In this document: positions 25,824-36,345 of the stretch, in pieces
Layout of the letters: each line of letters starts with the position of its first letter
Position numbering within the stretch: position 1 is the stretch's first letter
Source of the DNA: Erythrobacter sp.
GTDB lineage: Bacteria; Pseudomonadota; Alphaproteobacteria; Sphingomonadales; Sphingomonadaceae
Direction: 5' to 3'
Assembly (NCBI GenBank): GCA_029937545.1
Contig: JAPYPR010000003.1
Coordinates: forward strand, 124,001 to 188,000
DNA: 64,000 bases
Notes under the pieces: model-generated
What the model saw: only the letters and a program-made list of their open reading frames with translations
What the model was told of the DNA's origin: nothing
Databases searched by the model: none
Made by a program: the position numbers and the translations under genes

Positions 25824-27910
25824 ACGCGCTCCGCTTGGGCGATGGAATCGCTGGCCCGCAAAGCGCTGAGAATGCGCGTGAGGTGGGCGAGATCCTGCAC
25901 TTCGAGATCTATCTCGTAGGTCGTGAAGGGGTGGTCGAGCTGCGTCTGCTCGAGGCTTTTTACATTGACGTGGTTCTTGGCGAAGATTCCGGCCATTTCG
26001 GCCAGCGTGCCGGGCCGATCGTACAGCGTCACCTGCATCCGCCCGACCGCCCCGCGCGAGCGCTTGTTCCACGACAGGTCGAGCCAGTCGGTATCGATCC
26101 CGCTGGCGAGCTGCGCGCAGTCGATGGCGTGCACTTCCACGCCTTCGCCCGGTTTGCGGATGCCGACGATGCGGTCGCCGGGGACGGGGTGGCAGCATTC
26201 GGCCAGCTGGAAGCCGACGCCGGGCGTCAGGCCGCGGATCGACAGTGCCTTGCCCTCGCGCGCCCAGTCGGGCTCCTCCGCCATGCCCTCGGTACAGCCC
26301 GGCACCAGCGCTTCCATGACCGCGCGGTCCTCGATCTTGGCGGCGCCGATGGCGTAGAAAAGGTCTTCCTCTTCCTCCATCTCCAGCCGCTTGAGCGCGT
26401 CGCGCGTCGCCTTCTTGCCAATCTTGGCGGGCACTCTGAGCGCGATTTCGTCGAACAGCTTCTTGCCGATCTCTGCCACCTCGGCGCGCTCTTTCAGGCG
26501 GACAGCGCGGCGGATCGAGGCACGCGCCTTGCCGGTGACAACAAAGCCCAGCCAGCTCATCTGCGGATCGGCTTGCGCGCTCTTGATGATCTCCACCACG
26601 TCGCCATTGTTGAGCTGGGTGCGCAGCGGCATGTGCCGCCCGTTGATCTTCGCGCCGACGGTCTGCGCACCGAGATCGGTGTGCACGGCGAAGGCGAAAT
26701 CGACCGGGGTGGCGCCCTTGGGCAGCTGGAACAGTGCGCCCTTCGGCGTGAAGGCGAAGATGCGATCCTGGTAGATCGCCATGCGCGTATGCTCGAGCAG
26801 TTCCTCGGCATCGTGGCTGGCATCGACGATCTCGATCAGGTCGCGCAGCCACCCGACCTGCCCGTCCGGCCGCTCGCCCTGCTTGTAAGCCCAGTGCGCG
26901 GCATAGCCGAATTCGTTGAGCTTGTGCATCTCGCGCGTCCGGATCTGCACCTCCACGCGCATCGACTTGCCGTAGATCAGCGAGGTGTGGAGGCTGCGAT
27001 AGCCATTGGTCTTGGGCGTGGAGATGTAGTCCTTGAACTTGCCCGGCAGGAATTGCCACGTCGTGTGGAGGACGCCCAGCGCGCGGTAGCAATCGGCCAC
27101 ATCCTCGCAGATGACGCGGAAGGCCATGATGTCGGTCACCTGCTCGAAACTGACGTGGCGCTCGGCCATTTTGCGCCAGATCGAATAGGGGTGCTTTTCG
27201 CGGCCCGAGACTTCGGTGACGATGCCCGCCTCCGACAAGGCATGCTTCATGTCGAGTGCGATGGCATCGACCTGGCCGCCGTCCTCGCTGCGGATCTGGT
27301 CGAGCCGCTGGGTGATGGTCTCGAACGCTTCGGGTTCGAGCTGCTCGAAGGCGAGCATCTGCATCTCGCGCATATACTCGTACATGCCTACCCGTTCGGC
27401 GAGCGGGGCGTAAATATCCATCGTTTCGCGCGCAATGCGCTGACGCTTCTCCGGCTTCTTGATGAAGTGGAGCGTGCGCATGTTGTGGAGGCGATCGCCC
27501 AGCTTCACCAGCAGCACGCGGATATCCTCGCTCATGGCGAGCAGGAACTTGCGCAAATTCTCCGCCGCGCGCTCGTTCTCGGGCATCTGCTCGATCTTGG
27601 AGAGTTTGGTGACCCCGTCGACCAGCCGCGCGACGTCGGGGCCGAAATTGGCCTCGATATCGTCGATCGTCGCCAGCGTGTCCTCCACCGTATCGTGGAG
27701 CAGCGCGGTCATGATCGTTTCCTGATCGAGCTTCAGGTCGGTCATCAAACCGGCGACTTCGACCGGATGGCTGAAATAGGGATCGCCGCTGGCGCGGGTC
27801 TGCGTGCCGTGCTTCTGCACCGTATAGACATAGGCGCGGTTGAGCAGCGCCTCGTCGGCGTCGGGGTCGTATTCCTGGACCCGTTCAACAAGTTCGTATT
27901 GGCGCAGCAT
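25820..27910 (-). CDS. rel: Bifunctional (p)ppGpp synthetase/hydrolase, RelA/SpoT family
   Basis: The 696-residue long Rsh enzyme has an HD hydrolase domain with intact HDTVED (H72-D73) and KLGDRLHNMRTL. The synthetase domain has GREKHPYSIWRKM, then DIMAFRVI and NGYRSLHTSLI. A TGS domain (IFAFTPKGALFQLPKGATPV), a helical/zinc-finger region with AECCHPVPGDRIVG and a carboxy-terminal ACT domain follow. Both activities look intact, as expected where one Rsh protein serves the whole stringent response. The ATG at 27910 gives the standard amino end RQYELVERVQ. It acts in the cytoplasm, probably on the ribosome. Confidence 0.96.
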   Translation of the reverse strand: MLRQYELVERVQEYDPDADEALLNRAYVYTVQKHGTQTRASGDPYFSHPVEVAGLMTDLKLDQETIMTALLHDTVEDTLATIDDIEANFGPDVARLVDGVTKLSKIEQMPENERAAENLRKFLLAMSEDIRVLLVKLGDRLHNMRTLHFIKKPEKRQRIARETMDIYAPLAERVGMYEYMREMQMLAFEQLEPEAFETITQRLDQIRSEDGGQVDAIALDMKHALSEAGIVTEVSGREKHPYSIWRKMAERHVSFEQVTDIMAFRVICEDVADCYRALGVLHTTWQFLPGKFKDYISTPKTNGYRSLHTSLIYGKSMRVEVQIRTREMHKLNEFGYAAHWAYKQGERPDGQVGWLRDLIEIVDASHDAEELLEHTRMAIYQDRIFAFTPKGALFQLPKGATPVDFAFAVHTDLGAQTVGAKINGRHMPLRTQLNNGDVVEIIKSAQADPQMSWLGFVVTGKARASIRRAVRLKERAEVAEIGKKLFDEIALRVPAKIGKKATRDALKRLEMEEEEDLFYAIGAAKIEDRAVMEALVPGCTEGMAEEPDWAREGKALSIRGLTPGVGFQLAECCHPVPGDRIVGIRKPGEGVEVHAIDCAQLASGIDTDWLDLSWNKRSRGAVGRMQVTLYDRPGTLAEMAGIFAKNHVNVKSLEQTQLDHPFTTYEIDLEVQDLAHLTRILSALRASDSIAQAERV

Positions 27911-27975
27911 CGCGGACAGGATGTGCGGATTCGCGTGCCTATTGCAACGCAAAAAAGCTGTGCGGTGTGATCGGG

Positions 27976-28203
27976 TTACTCGCCCTCGGCGTGAGATACA
28001 CTGGCGGCGAGATAATCGAAGGTGAACACCCTGTCGCCGCAGCGGCGCCGACGGATGTGGTCGGGGAGGGCATCGGTGGATAGCCCTGCGTCGTGTGCAG
28101 CGCGTTCGATCAAACGTTCGATAAAGCTGCATTGCGGCCAGCAGGCGGCGCAGCGAGTCTCGCCGTGCTTCCAGCAGGCGACACGGCCATCGGTGCCGGT
28201 CAT
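27976..28203 (-). pseudogene. Probable carboxy-terminal remnant of a GH42-like beta-galactosidase
   Basis: The 75-residue frame reads CWPQCSFIERLIERAAHDAG, then LPDHIRRRRCGDRVFTFDY and a short tail. The alternation of a WP-x-FIERLIE helix with an RRRxGDxxFxFDY strand resembles the end of GH42 beta-galactosidases. No catalytic part is present and the frame has no good start. The reading is strengthened by symporter and galactokinase pieces directly beside it. It could instead be a small Cys-rich unknown gene. Confidence 0.42.
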
Positions 28204-28241
28204 GTCGGGAACAGCATCGCCTTCGAGATGGTCGGAAGGCG

Positions 28242-28535
28242 ATGGCCGCACCGACGGCGAAAGAGGCGCAGAAGGGCGTCCTTGCTGCTGCCGCCATCCG
28301 CATCCTGTTGGTGCCGCCGATCGTGGTCATCCCCGGCGTGGTCGCGTACAAGTTGTTCGGCGATGTGGGCGATGCGGCCTACGGCCGGCTGGTCGCAGAG
28401 GTGCTGCCGGCGTGGCTCTCGGGCGCATTTACTGCCATGGTCGCGGCGGCAGTGATCACGATCTTCAGCGCGGTGCTGAACTCGACCGTGGCACTCTCTT
28501 CGGTCGATTTCCACGAGCAGTTCATCGGCAATGTC
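28242..28535 (+). pseudogene. Core fragment of a sodium/sugar symporter (SSS family)
   Basis: The frame reads KEAQKGVLAAAAIRILLVPP, then IVVIPGVVAYKLFGD, LVAEVLPAWLSGAFTAMVAA and FSAVLNSTVALSSVDFHEQF. This is the helix 6-8 region of SLC5-like symporters, including the VLNS serine-rich sodium-site segment. Both ends of the protein are missing, and the right end runs into galactokinase sequence. The ATG at 28242 is only an internal methionine. Confidence 0.7.
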
Positions 28536-28708
28536 GACAACCCGGCCGTCGACACCGTGGTGGAGGAGGTGCAGCCGCAATCGGAGAGCAGGGCGGCGCA
28601 CGCATGACCGGCGGTGGATTCGGCGGGGCAATCGTGACAGTGCTCGACGCTAGCCGTGTGGACGAGCTTGCGGCGGCGACCGGGCGCGACTTTCAGAGGG
28701 TCTTCTAG
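28535..28708 (+). pseudogene. galK: Carboxy-terminal fragment of galactokinase, frameshifted
   Basis: After the symporter piece the frame gives DNPAVDTVVEEVQ. With one frameshift near 28575 it then gives AAIGEQGGARMTGGGFGGAI and ends [30 protein letters not shown] is the third conserved motif of galactokinases (GHMP kinase family). About 350 residues upstream of it are absent, so no enzyme can be made. The stop is 2 bp before the oxoprolinase start. Confidence 0.72.
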
Positions 28709-28710
28709 CT

Positions 28711-31700
28711 ATGAGCAATATTACGAGCGGCGGCTGGCGCTTCGCCATCGACCGCGGCGGCACATTCACCGATGTCGTCGCCACCACGCCCGATGGCAGG
28801 CTCGTCACGGACAAGCTCTTGTCCGAGAACCCTGGCTTCTATTCTGATGCAGCGAGCGAGGCCGTGCGGCGCCTGATGGCGGAGTACGGCGAAGGGCCGA
28901 TCGCGGAAGTGCGCATCGGCACGACGGTGGCCACCAATGCCCTTCTCGAGCGGAAGGGGGAGCGGCTCGCGCTCGCCATCACGCGCGGCTTCGGCGATGC
29001 CTTGCGCATCGGCACCCAGGCGCGGCCCGATATTTTCGCTCGGCATATCGTGCTGCCCGAGCAATTGCCGGCGCAGGTCATCGAGATCGCCGAGCGGGTG
29101 GCCGCCGATGGCGAGGTACTGCTCCCGCTGGACGAGAATCAGGCGCGCGCGCAATTCGCAGCGCTCCGCGAAGACGGCTTCGACGCTATCGCCATCGTGC
29201 TGATGCATGGCTGGCAACACCGCGACCATGAGGAGCAGCTGGCCGCAATCGCTCGCGAGCTCGGCTTCGCGCAGGTCAGCGTCAGCCATGAGGTCGCGCC
29301 ACTGATCCGGCTGATCCCGCGCGGCGATACGACGGTGGTCGATGCCTATCTCTCGCCGGTTCTGCGGCTCTATACCGACAACCTCCAGGCGAGCTTGCCC
29401 GCAACGCGCACATTGCGCTTCATGCAGTCGAACGGCGGGCTGGCAGAGGTCGGCGCGTTTCGCGGCAAGGACGCGATCCTTTCGGGTCCGGCCGGCGGCG
29501 TGGTCGGCATGGTCGCAGCGGGCGAGGCGCTCGGCCACCGTAAACTGATCGGCTTCGACATGGGCGGGACCAGCACCGACGTCGCGCATTACGCGGGCGA
29601 GTACGAGCTGACCGGCGACAGCGTGGTCGCGGGCGTGCGCGTCGCCGCGCCGATGATGCAGATCCATACGGTCGCGGCGGGCGGAGGCTCGATCTGCCAG
29701 TTCGACGGTGCGCGTTTTCGCGTCGGGCCGGATAGCGCGGGCGCCGATCCCGGCCCCGCCTGCTATCGCAAGGGCGGCCCGCTGACGGTGACAGACTGCA
29801 ATCTGTTCCTCGGGCGGATCGACCCGGCTTTCTTTCCGAGCGTCTTCGGTCGGGGCGGTGACGAACCGCTCGATCCCGCCGCCTCGCGGGCGCGCCTGGA
29901 GGAGGTGGCAGCCGCCATGCCGAAACCGCCACCGCTGGAGGACATCGCCGAGGGTTTCCTCGCCATTGCGGTGGACAGCATGGCCAAAGCGATTCGCAAG
30001 ATCAGCGTGGCGCGCGGGCACGATGTGACCGCCTATGCGCTCGCATGCTTCGGCGGTGCGGGCGGCCAGCACGCCTGCAAGGTCGCCGATGCGCTGGGCA
30101 TGGAGACGGTGCTGGTGCACCCGCTCGCCGGCATTCTTTCCGCCTATGGCATCGGTCTCGCGCCGGTGAAGGCGATCCACGAGGTCAGCCTGGTGCGGCC
30201 ATTGGTAGAGAATTTCGATGCCGAGCTCGCAGCCTTGCAAGACGAGGCGCGCGGCGCTTTGACGCAGCAGGGGATCGCACCGGACGCGGTTGCGCTCGAA
30301 AGCCGCGCCCGGCTGCGCTTCGAAGGGAGCGACAGCCTGCTCGCGGTCGATAGCGAGGATCGTGGCGCGATGGATGCGGCTTTCCGTGCGCTGCACCGCC
30401 AGCACTTCGGCTATTCCGATGCCTCCGCGCCGATTATCGTCGAAGCGCTCAGCGTCGAGGCAAGCGGCAATGCCGGTGGCCTCGGCGAAGCGCGGGCCGC
30501 TCCGGAGGCTGTCGGTGTCCAGGCGTTGGGGACCTGGCGGACCATCGAACGCGCGTCGATGGGCGAGGGCGAAGCGGTCGAGGGCCCGGTCCTGATCATC
30601 GATCCCGGCTCGACCACGGTTGTGGAGGACGGATGGCGCGCACGCCTCGCCGACGAAGGCAGCCTAGTTCTGACCCGCGCGCAGCCGCTTGCGCGAGCCC
30701 GGGTGGCGGGGACAGAAGCCGATCCGGTCCGGCTCGAAATCTTCAACAACCACTTCATGGCGATCGCCGAGGAAATGGGTGTCGTGCTGCAATCGACCGC
30801 GACCTCGGTCAATATCAAGGAGCGGCTCGATTTCTCCTGCGCGCTGTTCGACAGGCATGGCGCATTGATTGCGAACGCGCCGCATATTCCCGTGCACCTC
30901 GGCAGCATGGGCGACAGTATCGCGCGGGTGATCGAGACGCGCGGAAATAAGCGCGACGGGCGCGGTTTCCGGCGCGGCGATGCCTATGTGCTGAACGATC
31001 CCTTCCGCGGCGGCACGCACCTCCCGGACATCACGGTGATCGTCCCCGTGTTCTACGCCGATGGTGGCGGCGAAGAACCGGACGCTTTCGTCGCCGCGCG
31101 CGGGCACCACTCCGATATCGGCGGGATCGCCCCCGGCTCCATGCCGCCCGAGAGCCGCACCATAGAGCAGGAGGGCGTGCTGATCGACAATCTGCTGATG
31201 GTCGACGAAGGGAATTTCCGCGAAGCGGCGGTGCGCGAAGCTCTGGCAAACGCAAAATACCCCGCGCGCAATCCGGATCGTAATCTGTCGGACCTGCGCG
31301 CTCAGCTGGCCGCCTGTACGCGCGGCACCGAGCTGTTGCAGGGTGCCGCAAGGGATCATGGATCGGAAGTTCTGTCAGCCTACATGGGCCATGTCCTTGC
31401 CAACGCCGAAGAGAGCGTGCGGCGGCTGCTCGACCGGCTCGACGATGGCGAATTCGCCTATCCGATGGACAATGGTGCCGTGGTGCAGGCGGCCATCCGT
31501 ATAAACCGCGAAGCGCGTTCGGCGGTATTCGATTTCACCGGCACGAGCCCGCAACTGCCGAACAATTTCAACGCCCCGAAGTCGATCACCCGGGCAGCGG
31601 CGCTCTATGTCGTCCGCACACTGATCGACGATGCCATCCCGATGAACGACGGGTGCCTGCGCCCGGTCGAACTGATCGTGCCCGAAGGTTCCATGCTCAA

Positions 31701-32295
31701 TCCCAGGCCAGGCGCAGCAGTCGTCGCCGGCAATGTCGAGACCAGCCAGGTCGTCACCGATGCGCTCTTTGCTGCGACGGGACGTCTTGCACCTAGCCAG
31801 GGGACGATGAACAATTTTACCTTCGGGAACGAGCGGAACCAATATTACGAGACTATCTGCGGGGGCTCCGGAGCGGGGCCGGATCACGACGGCACCAGCG
31901 CGGTGCAGACGCATATGACGAATTCGCGGCTCACCGACCCGGAGATATTCGAGACGCGCCTGCCGGTGCGGCTGGAGCGCTTCGCAATCCGCCACGGGTC
32001 GGGAGGCGAGGGCGCGCATCGTGGTGGCGACGGGGTCGAGCGCTGCGTCACCTTTCTCGAGCCGATCCGGGCGAACATCCTCGCCAATCGCAGGTCCGTG
32101 CCGCCAAGGGGTATCCGCGGCGGCGGCGATGCCCAGCCGGGTGCAAACTGGGTCGACCGTGCGGACGGCACGCGTGAGACACTCGATGCGACGGGGGCAG
32201 CCGACATGCAGCCGGGCGATCGGTTCACGATCCTCACGCCGGGCGGCGGCGGCTTCGGTGCGGCGGCCATTCCCGACCCGACCGAGAAGTCCTAG
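28711..32295 (+). CDS. 5-oxoprolinase / hydantoinase, fused HyuA-HyuB type
   Basis: The 1194-residue protein is of the long form, in which the HyuA and HyuB halves are one chain as in eukaryotic 5-oxoprolinase. The HyuA half (about 1-690) has [52 protein letters not shown] and [20 protein letters not shown]. The HyuB half (about 690-1190) has [40 protein letters not shown] and [20 protein letters not shown]. It probably opens 5-oxoproline to glutamate with ATP in the cytoplasm; a hydantoinase substrate is possible. It follows the galactokinase remnant and meets the GH3 gene tail to tail with 4 bp overlap. Confidence 0.92.
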   Translation: MSNITSGGWRFAIDRGGTFTDVVATTPDGRLVTDKLLSENPGFYSDAASEAVRRLMAEYGEGPIAEVRIGTTVATNALLERKGERLALAITRGFGDALRIGTQARPDIFARHIVLPEQLPAQVIEIAERVAADGEVLLPLDENQARAQFAALREDGFDAIAIVLMHGWQHRDHEEQLAAIARELGFAQVSVSHEVAPLIRLIPRGDTTVVDAYLSPVLRLYTDNLQASLPATRTLRFMQSNGGLAEVGAFRGKDAILSGPAGGVVGMVAAGEALGHRKLIGFDMGGTSTDVAHYAGEYELTGDSVVAGVRVAAPMMQIHTVAAGGGSICQFDGARFRVGPDSAGADPGPACYRKGGPLTVTDCNLFLGRIDPAFFPSVFGRGGDEPLDPAASRARLEEVAAAMPKPPPLEDIAEGFLAIAVDSMAKAIRKISVARGHDVTAYALACFGGAGGQHACKVADALGMETVLVHPLAGILSAYGIGLAPVKAIHEVSLVRPLVENFDAELAALQDEARGALTQQGIAPDAVALESRARLRFEGSDSLLAVDSEDRGAMDAAFRALHRQHFGYSDASAPIIVEALSVEASGNAGGLGEARAAPEAVGVQALGTWRTIERASMGEGEAVEGPVLIIDPGSTTVVEDGWRARLADEGSLVLTRAQPLARARVAGTEADPVRLEIFNNHFMAIAEEMGVVLQSTATSVNIKERLDFSCALFDRHGALIANAPHIPVHLGSMGDSIARVIETRGNKRDGRGFRRGDAYVLNDPFRGGTHLPDITVIVPVFYADGGGEEPDAFVAARGHHSDIGGIAPGSMPPESRTIEQEGVLIDNLLMVDEGNFREAAVREALANAKYPARNPDRNLSDLRAQLAACTRGTELLQGAARDHGSEVLSAYMGHVLANAEESVRRLLDRLDDGEFAYPMDNGAVVQAAIRINREARSAVFDFTGTSPQLPNNFNAPKSITRAAALYVVRTLIDDAIPMNDGCLRPVELIVPEGSMLNPRPGAAVVAGNVETSQVVTDALFAATGRLAPSQGTMNNFTFGNERNQYYETICGGSGAGPDHDGTSAVQTHMTNSRLTDPEIFETRLPVRLERFAIRHGSGGEGAHRGGDGVERCVTFLEPIRANILANRRSVPPRGIRGGGDAQPGANWVDRADGTRETLDATGAADMQPGDRFTILTPGGGGFGAAAIPDPTEKS

Positions 32296-34322
32296 CTGTT
32301 GGCCGCTCCCGGTAGCGGGAGCGCCGCTGAGCTGCCCGCGCCGTTCATTGCGTCGGCAACCGGCTGCGGCAGCGCGATTTCGCGAATCCTGACCCGCGCT
32401 GCGCTGAAACCCAGACGCACTTCGTAGTCGCCCGCCTCCACCGTGAACCGGGCTCGCGCGTCGTATTGCGCGAGGGCCTCGGCAGCGAGTTCGAACGAGA
32501 CCTGCGTGCTCTGGCCTGGTTCGAGCGCGATTCTCTGGAATCCGCGAAGGACGGCTTCCTGCGATGCGTCGGGGCCGTCGAGCCTGCGAAGGTAGATTTG
32601 CACCATCTCTTCGCTCGCCCGGTCGCCGATATTGCGGAGGCGGGCGCTGGCAAGGATGCGGTCCGCGCCGAGCTCGAGCGAGAGATCGCCGAGGGTGAAT
32701 TCGCCATAAGACAGGCCATGGCCGAACGGCAGGCGGACTTCCCCGCTGCGAGTTCTGATCGCATAGGGGAGGCGTGCGGACGGCTCGCATCTGCCGCTCA
32801 GCACCTCCGCGATCGCGCGGCCCGAATGCATTCCCGGCATTCCGGCGTGGAGAATGCAGGGCATCGGCTCTCCGCCGATATCGGGATCGCAGGGCCGCGA
32901 ACCCAGGGTGACAAGCACGGTTCTCGGATTGGCGGCGCGCAACGTCTCGAGCAGCACCGTCTGAGCCTCGCCTAGCGGTTCTCCAGGCCGTTCGCTGCCT
33001 TGCCCGAGCACGGCCACCACGGTCCCCGCACGGCGCGCGGCTTCACCGGCCATGCCGATGGCCATGCGATCGGCATGGATCATCCGGTCGATGACCGGCT
33101 GGCCTTCGCGCAGGGCGAGGCCGGCCACGAATTTATGCGCGATTCCCAGCGCGTCGAGTCCGTCGGTGACGCTTGCGACATCGCTGCCGTTGCCGCCAGC
33201 AAACGAACGGTCGCGAGCTGCGCTGCCGACTATGAGCAAATCTCTCCCGCCAGGCGACAGCGGAAGCAGGCCGCGCTGGTTGCGGAGCAAGACAATCGAC
33301 TTGCTCGCCAGGTCGTGTGCCGGGTCGCGTCGGCCTCTGACCGGTTTCGATGCAGCAGGAGCCAAATCTTCGGATGGACGGAACAGCCCGAGATCGAATT
33401 TCGCTGCGAGTACTCGGCGCACGGCTTCGTCGAGCTCGCTGGCGCCGATACGCCCGTCCTCGACCGCGGCGACCAAGCGCTCTACCGACAGGCCGACGAA
33501 GCCGGGGCCATCGGCGTGGTGTCCGGATTTCTCGGCCAGTTGCGCCCAATCGGCCAGCAGCATGCCATCAAACCCGCCTGCGCGGCGCAGGTTTTTTAAG
33601 GCGTCGTTCGCGATCCGGGTCCCGTTATGTCTGCTTTGCCCTGTCATATCGAGACCAATGGTCGCGGGAGCGGCCTCTTCGACCGTTTTGAGCATAGCGC
33701 GGAGTTGCTCGCGCTCTCGCAGGCTGCCCTCACCGCGCCGCCCGGTCCTGTCATCGAAGGCTAAATCCAGTGTGGCGAGCATCTGTGGCCGATATTCGGT
33801 GCGCTGCGCTTGCAGGCCGCCAATGCGGCCGGCTGCGATCTGCTGGGCGAGCCATGCACTTTCTCCGGCCGACCGCTCAAAGCCGGTATCGGCGAGATAG
33901 CTTTCTGTGGCGAGGATCGGTGAGAAAGCCCAATTTATGCCGAGCGCGAGGCATTCATCGGCGAGAGCGGCTTCGGCAGCAGCGACCGCCTCGGGGTCCC
34001 AACTGGCGGCCATACCGACCGGGGGGGGCAGGCGGCCGGGCAGCACCTGCGCCGGTTCGGCGGCGAAGAGGAGCGGGATGCCGAGGCGCGTTTCCTCGAT
34101 CGCGATCTGTTGCAATTGGTGGGTGCGCATAACGCCGACCGGATTGACGAATCCACTCACCAGCCCGCGTCGCAACTGGTCGATGCGCGTCGGATCGCTG
34201 CCCGCTGATCCATCCGGCAAGAGCACCAGTTGCCCGGCTTTCTCTTCCAGCGTCATGTAATCGAGCAGGTCCTCGACGAACCTTACGCGCTCGGGAGCGG
34301 GAATGAAGGGCGATTGCGACAT
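32292..34322 (-). CDS. GH3 family glycoside hydrolase, atypical
   Basis: The 676-residue protein has the three-part plan of GH3 beta-glucosidases. A TIM-barrel part opens with [14 protein letters not shown]. The alpha/beta sandwich carries [16 protein letters not shown] and [21 protein letters not shown] fibronectin type III-like tail has [11 protein letters not shown]. The nucleophile Asp lies in LLADWAQL (D258; family form SDW). The usual KHF segment of the active site is replaced by an unrelated stretch (ATLDLAFDD). No signal peptide is seen from ATG 34322, so it should be cytoplasmic. The substrate is unknown, and reduced or changed activity is possible. Confidence 0.85.
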   Translation of the reverse strand: MSQSPFIPAPERVRFVEDLLDYMTLEEKAGQLVLLPDGSAGSDPTRIDQLRRGLVSGFVNPVGVMRTHQLQQIAIEETRLGIPLLFAAEPAQVLPGRLPPPVGMAASWDPEAVAAAEAALADECLALGINWAFSPILATESYLADTGFERSAGESAWLAQQIAAGRIGGLQAQRTEYRPQMLATLDLAFDDRTGRRGEGSLREREQLRAMLKTVEEAAPATIGLDMTGQSRHNGTRIANDALKNLRRAGGFDGMLLADWAQLAEKSGHHADGPGFVGLSVERLVAAVEDGRIGASELDEAVRRVLAAKFDLGLFRPSEDLAPAASKPVRGRRDPAHDLASKSIVLLRNQRGLLPLSPGGRDLLIVGSAARDRSFAGGNGSDVASVTDGLDALGIAHKFVAGLALREGQPVIDRMIHADRMAIGMAGEAARRAGTVVAVLGQGSERPGEPLGEAQTVLLETLRAANPRTVLVTLGSRPCDPDIGGEPMPCILHAGMPGMHSGRAIAEVLSGRCEPSARLPYAIRTRSGEVRLPFGHGLSYGEFTLGDLSLELGADRILASARLRNIGDRASEEMVQIYLRRLDGPDASQEAVLRGFQRIALEPGQSTQVSFELAAEALAQYDARARFTVEAGDYEVRLGFSAARVRIREIALPQPVADAMNGAGSSAALPLPGAANS

Positions 34323-34423
34323 TGCCCGCCGGTGATCGCGGCGAATGGTAAATATCCGGTTTGTAACTGCCGGTTCCTGCGACGGGCCGTGTCTTCGCAG
34401 CGGCACTTGCACAGAGATTTACA

Positions 34424-34445
34424 GATATAAAAATATCTTTATATC
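34424..34445. promoter_or_regulatory. SahR-type operator (near-perfect palindrome)
   Basis: A 22-bp palindrome with one mismatched pair reads GATATAAAAATATC followed by TTTATATC. It lies 11 bp before the ATG of the ArsR-methyltransferase gene and 101 bp from the divergent GH3 start. It fits the AT-rich ATATCTTTATAT-type motif I recall for alphaproteobacterial SahR. It is likely an autoregulatory and metF/metH operator. Confidence 0.72.
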
Positions 34446-34455
34446 CACAGTGAGA

Positions 34456-35427
34456 ATGCACATCGAAACCCTCTTTCGCGCGCTGGCCGACCCTACGCGC
34501 CTCAGGATACTGCGGCTGCTTGGCTCGATGGAACTTGCCGTGGGCGAGGTGGCGCAGGTACTCGGCCAGAGCCAGCCGCGGGTTTCGCGTCATATCGGGA
34601 TATTGTGCGACGCCGGTCTCGCCGAGCGGCGGCGCGAGGGGAGCTGGACTTTCGTCCGCGCGGGATCAGTGACAGCCACAGAACCATCGCTTCCCGGAGG
34701 TGCTATCCGTTTGCTCGACGTTGCGGAACGCGCGGACAGCGAGTTTGCCGATCTATGCGCCTCCGATCGCCGCAAGCTCGCCGAAATCCGCGAAACTCGC
34801 GAAGCCGATGCGCAGGCCTATTTTGCCCGCCACGCGCACGACTGGGATGAACTGCGCCGCTTGCACAGTTCGGATGAAACGATTGAAAGCGCGCTCGGCG
34901 CGGCCTTGGGAAGCGCCCCGCTCGGTCGTTTGCTCGATATCGGCACGGGAACCGGCCGCATGGCCGAAATCTTTGCCGAGCGCGCCGAACACATCGTGGC
35001 TCTGGACAAGAGCCTTGCGATGCTGCGCGTGGCGCGAGCGAAACTGCAGAACCTGCCCACCCAACGGGTCGAACTGGTCCAAGGCGATTTCGGATCGCTC
35101 CCCTTTGCCGCTGCAAGCTTCGACACAGTGCTGTTCCATCAGGTGCTTCATTTCGCTCAGGCCCCGCGCGCCGCCCTGGCAGAGGCTGCGCGGGTCACCT
35201 CTCCGGGCGGGCGTATCGCGATTGTCGATTTCGCCGCCCACCAGCGCGAGGAACTGCGTGAGCGGTATGCTCATGCGCGGCTCGGGTTCGGTGACGCGCA
35301 GATGCGCGGCCTGTTGGAAGACGCCGGCTTCGTTCCTGGCGAGACCGCCGCCTTGGAGGATGGCGAACTGGTCGTGAAAATCTGGATCGCAGAGCGCGAT
35401 GCCGAAGCAAGAAAGGCAGTATCGTGA
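34456..35427 (+). CDS. ArsR-family regulator fused to SAM-dependent methyltransferase domain (SahR-like)
   Basis: The 323-residue protein joins an ArsR winged helix (about 1-90, LFRALADPTRLRILRLLGSM and QSQPRVSRHIGILCDAGLAE) to a class I methyltransferase fold. The latter (about 150-310) has RLLDIGTGTGRMAEIFAERA, then VQGDFGSLPFAAASFDTVLF. In Alphaproteobacteria such fusions next to metF are the SahR regulators that sense S-adenosylhomocysteine, so the methyltransferase fold probably serves as a ligand pocket. A GTG at 34450 is an alternative start. The stop overlaps the metF GTG (GTGA), giving one transcript with metF and metH. Confidence 0.88.
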   Translation: MHIETLFRALADPTRLRILRLLGSMELAVGEVAQVLGQSQPRVSRHIGILCDAGLAERRREGSWTFVRAGSVTATEPSLPGGAIRLLDVAERADSEFADLCASDRRKLAEIRETREADAQAYFARHAHDWDELRRLHSSDETIESALGAALGSAPLGRLLDIGTGTGRMAEIFAERAEHIVALDKSLAMLRVARAKLQNLPTQRVELVQGDFGSLPFAAASFDTVLFHQVLHFAQAPRAALAEAARVTSPGGRIAIVDFAAHQREELRERYAHARLGFGDAQMRGLLEDAGFVPGETAALEDGELVVKIWIAERDAEARKAVS

Positions 35428-36344
35428 GCCCAACCCTCAACCAGATGCGCGAAGCGCAGCGCGCGCTGGAAGCGCCACTGTTCTCAGGGCTGCCCGGCGA
35501 TATCGAGGTGAGCTTCGAATTCTTTCCGCCCAAGTCCGAGAAGATGGCGGAAACGCTGTGGCAGAGCGTGGAAACGCTGGCCCCGCTCGATCCGCGCTTC
35601 GTGTCGGTGACTTATGGTGCCGGCGGGTCAACTCGCGAACGCACCCACGCAGCTGTGCGGCGTATCGTGAGCGAGACCGAAATACCCGCTGCCGCCCACC
35701 TCACCTGTGTGCAAGCAACACGCGAGGAGGTGGACCAGGTCGCGCGCGAATATTGGGAAGAGGGGGTGCGGCATATCGTCGCGCTGCGCGGCGATGCTCC
35801 CGACGGTGGCGGCAGCTATGCTCCGCATCCCGGCGGTTACGAGAACGCCGTAGACCTGATCGCGGGCCTCAGAAAAATCGCCGATTTCGAGATCTCGGTC
35901 GCGGCCTATCCCGAAGTCCATCCGGATTCGCCCGATCGCCAGGCCGATCTCGACAATCTGAAGCGCAAGTTCGATGCCGGGGCGACCCGCGCGATCACGC
36001 AGTTCTTCTTCGATCCCGAGTGCTTTTTCGAGTTCCGAGACAAGGCCGAAGCTGCCGGGATCGAAGGCGAAATCGTGCCGGGCGTCATGCCGGTCATGAG
36101 CTTCGCCGCCGTTCAGCGGATGAGCGGATTGTGCGGCACGGCCATCCCCGACTGGATGGAAGGTCTGTTCAAGGGCCTCGACGAAAGGCCCGAAGCCCGC
36201 CAGCTGGTCAGCGCCACGATCGCGGCCGAGATGTGCCGTCGCCTCTATGCCGGCGGTGTGCGCCAGTTCCACTTCTATACTCTCAACCGCGCCGAGCTGA
36301 GCTATGCGATCTGCCACATGCTCGGCCTGCGACCGAAGGCCTGA
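35424..36344 (+). CDS. metF: 5,10-methylenetetrahydrofolate reductase
   Basis: The 306-residue FAD enzyme makes 5-methyl-THF for methionine synthesis. The TIM-barrel motifs are VSFEFFPPKSEKM (catalytic Glu in FEFFPP), SVTYGAGGSTRERT, AAHLTCVQATREE, ALRGDAPDGG, GATRAITQFFFDPECFFEF and FHFYTLNRAEL near the end. The GTG start overlaps the regulator stop by 4 bp. The gene for the first piece of methionine synthase begins 1 bp after its stop. Confidence 0.96.
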   Translation: MSPTLNQMREAQRALEAPLFSGLPGDIEVSFEFFPPKSEKMAETLWQSVETLAPLDPRFVSVTYGAGGSTRERTHAAVRRIVSETEIPAAAHLTCVQATREEVDQVAREYWEEGVRHIVALRGDAPDGGGSYAPHPGGYENAVDLIAGLRKIADFEISVAAYPEVHPDSPDRQADLDNLKRKFDAGATRAITQFFFDPECFFEFRDKAEAAGIEGEIVPGVMPVMSFAAVQRMSGLCGTAIPDWMEGLFKGLDERPEARQLVSATIAAEMCRRLYAGGVRQFHFYTLNRAELSYAICHMLGLRPKA

Positions 36345-36345
36345 C

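Noticed and set aside
25751..27970. A 739-codon plus-strand open frame opposite rel
   Set aside because: Rel motifs on the minus strand are complete; the plus frame is a shadow without recognisable domains.
28705..30405. A 566-codon minus-strand frame opposite the oxoprolinase
   Set aside because: All conserved hydantoinase motifs are on the plus strand; the antisense frame is a codon-bias effect.
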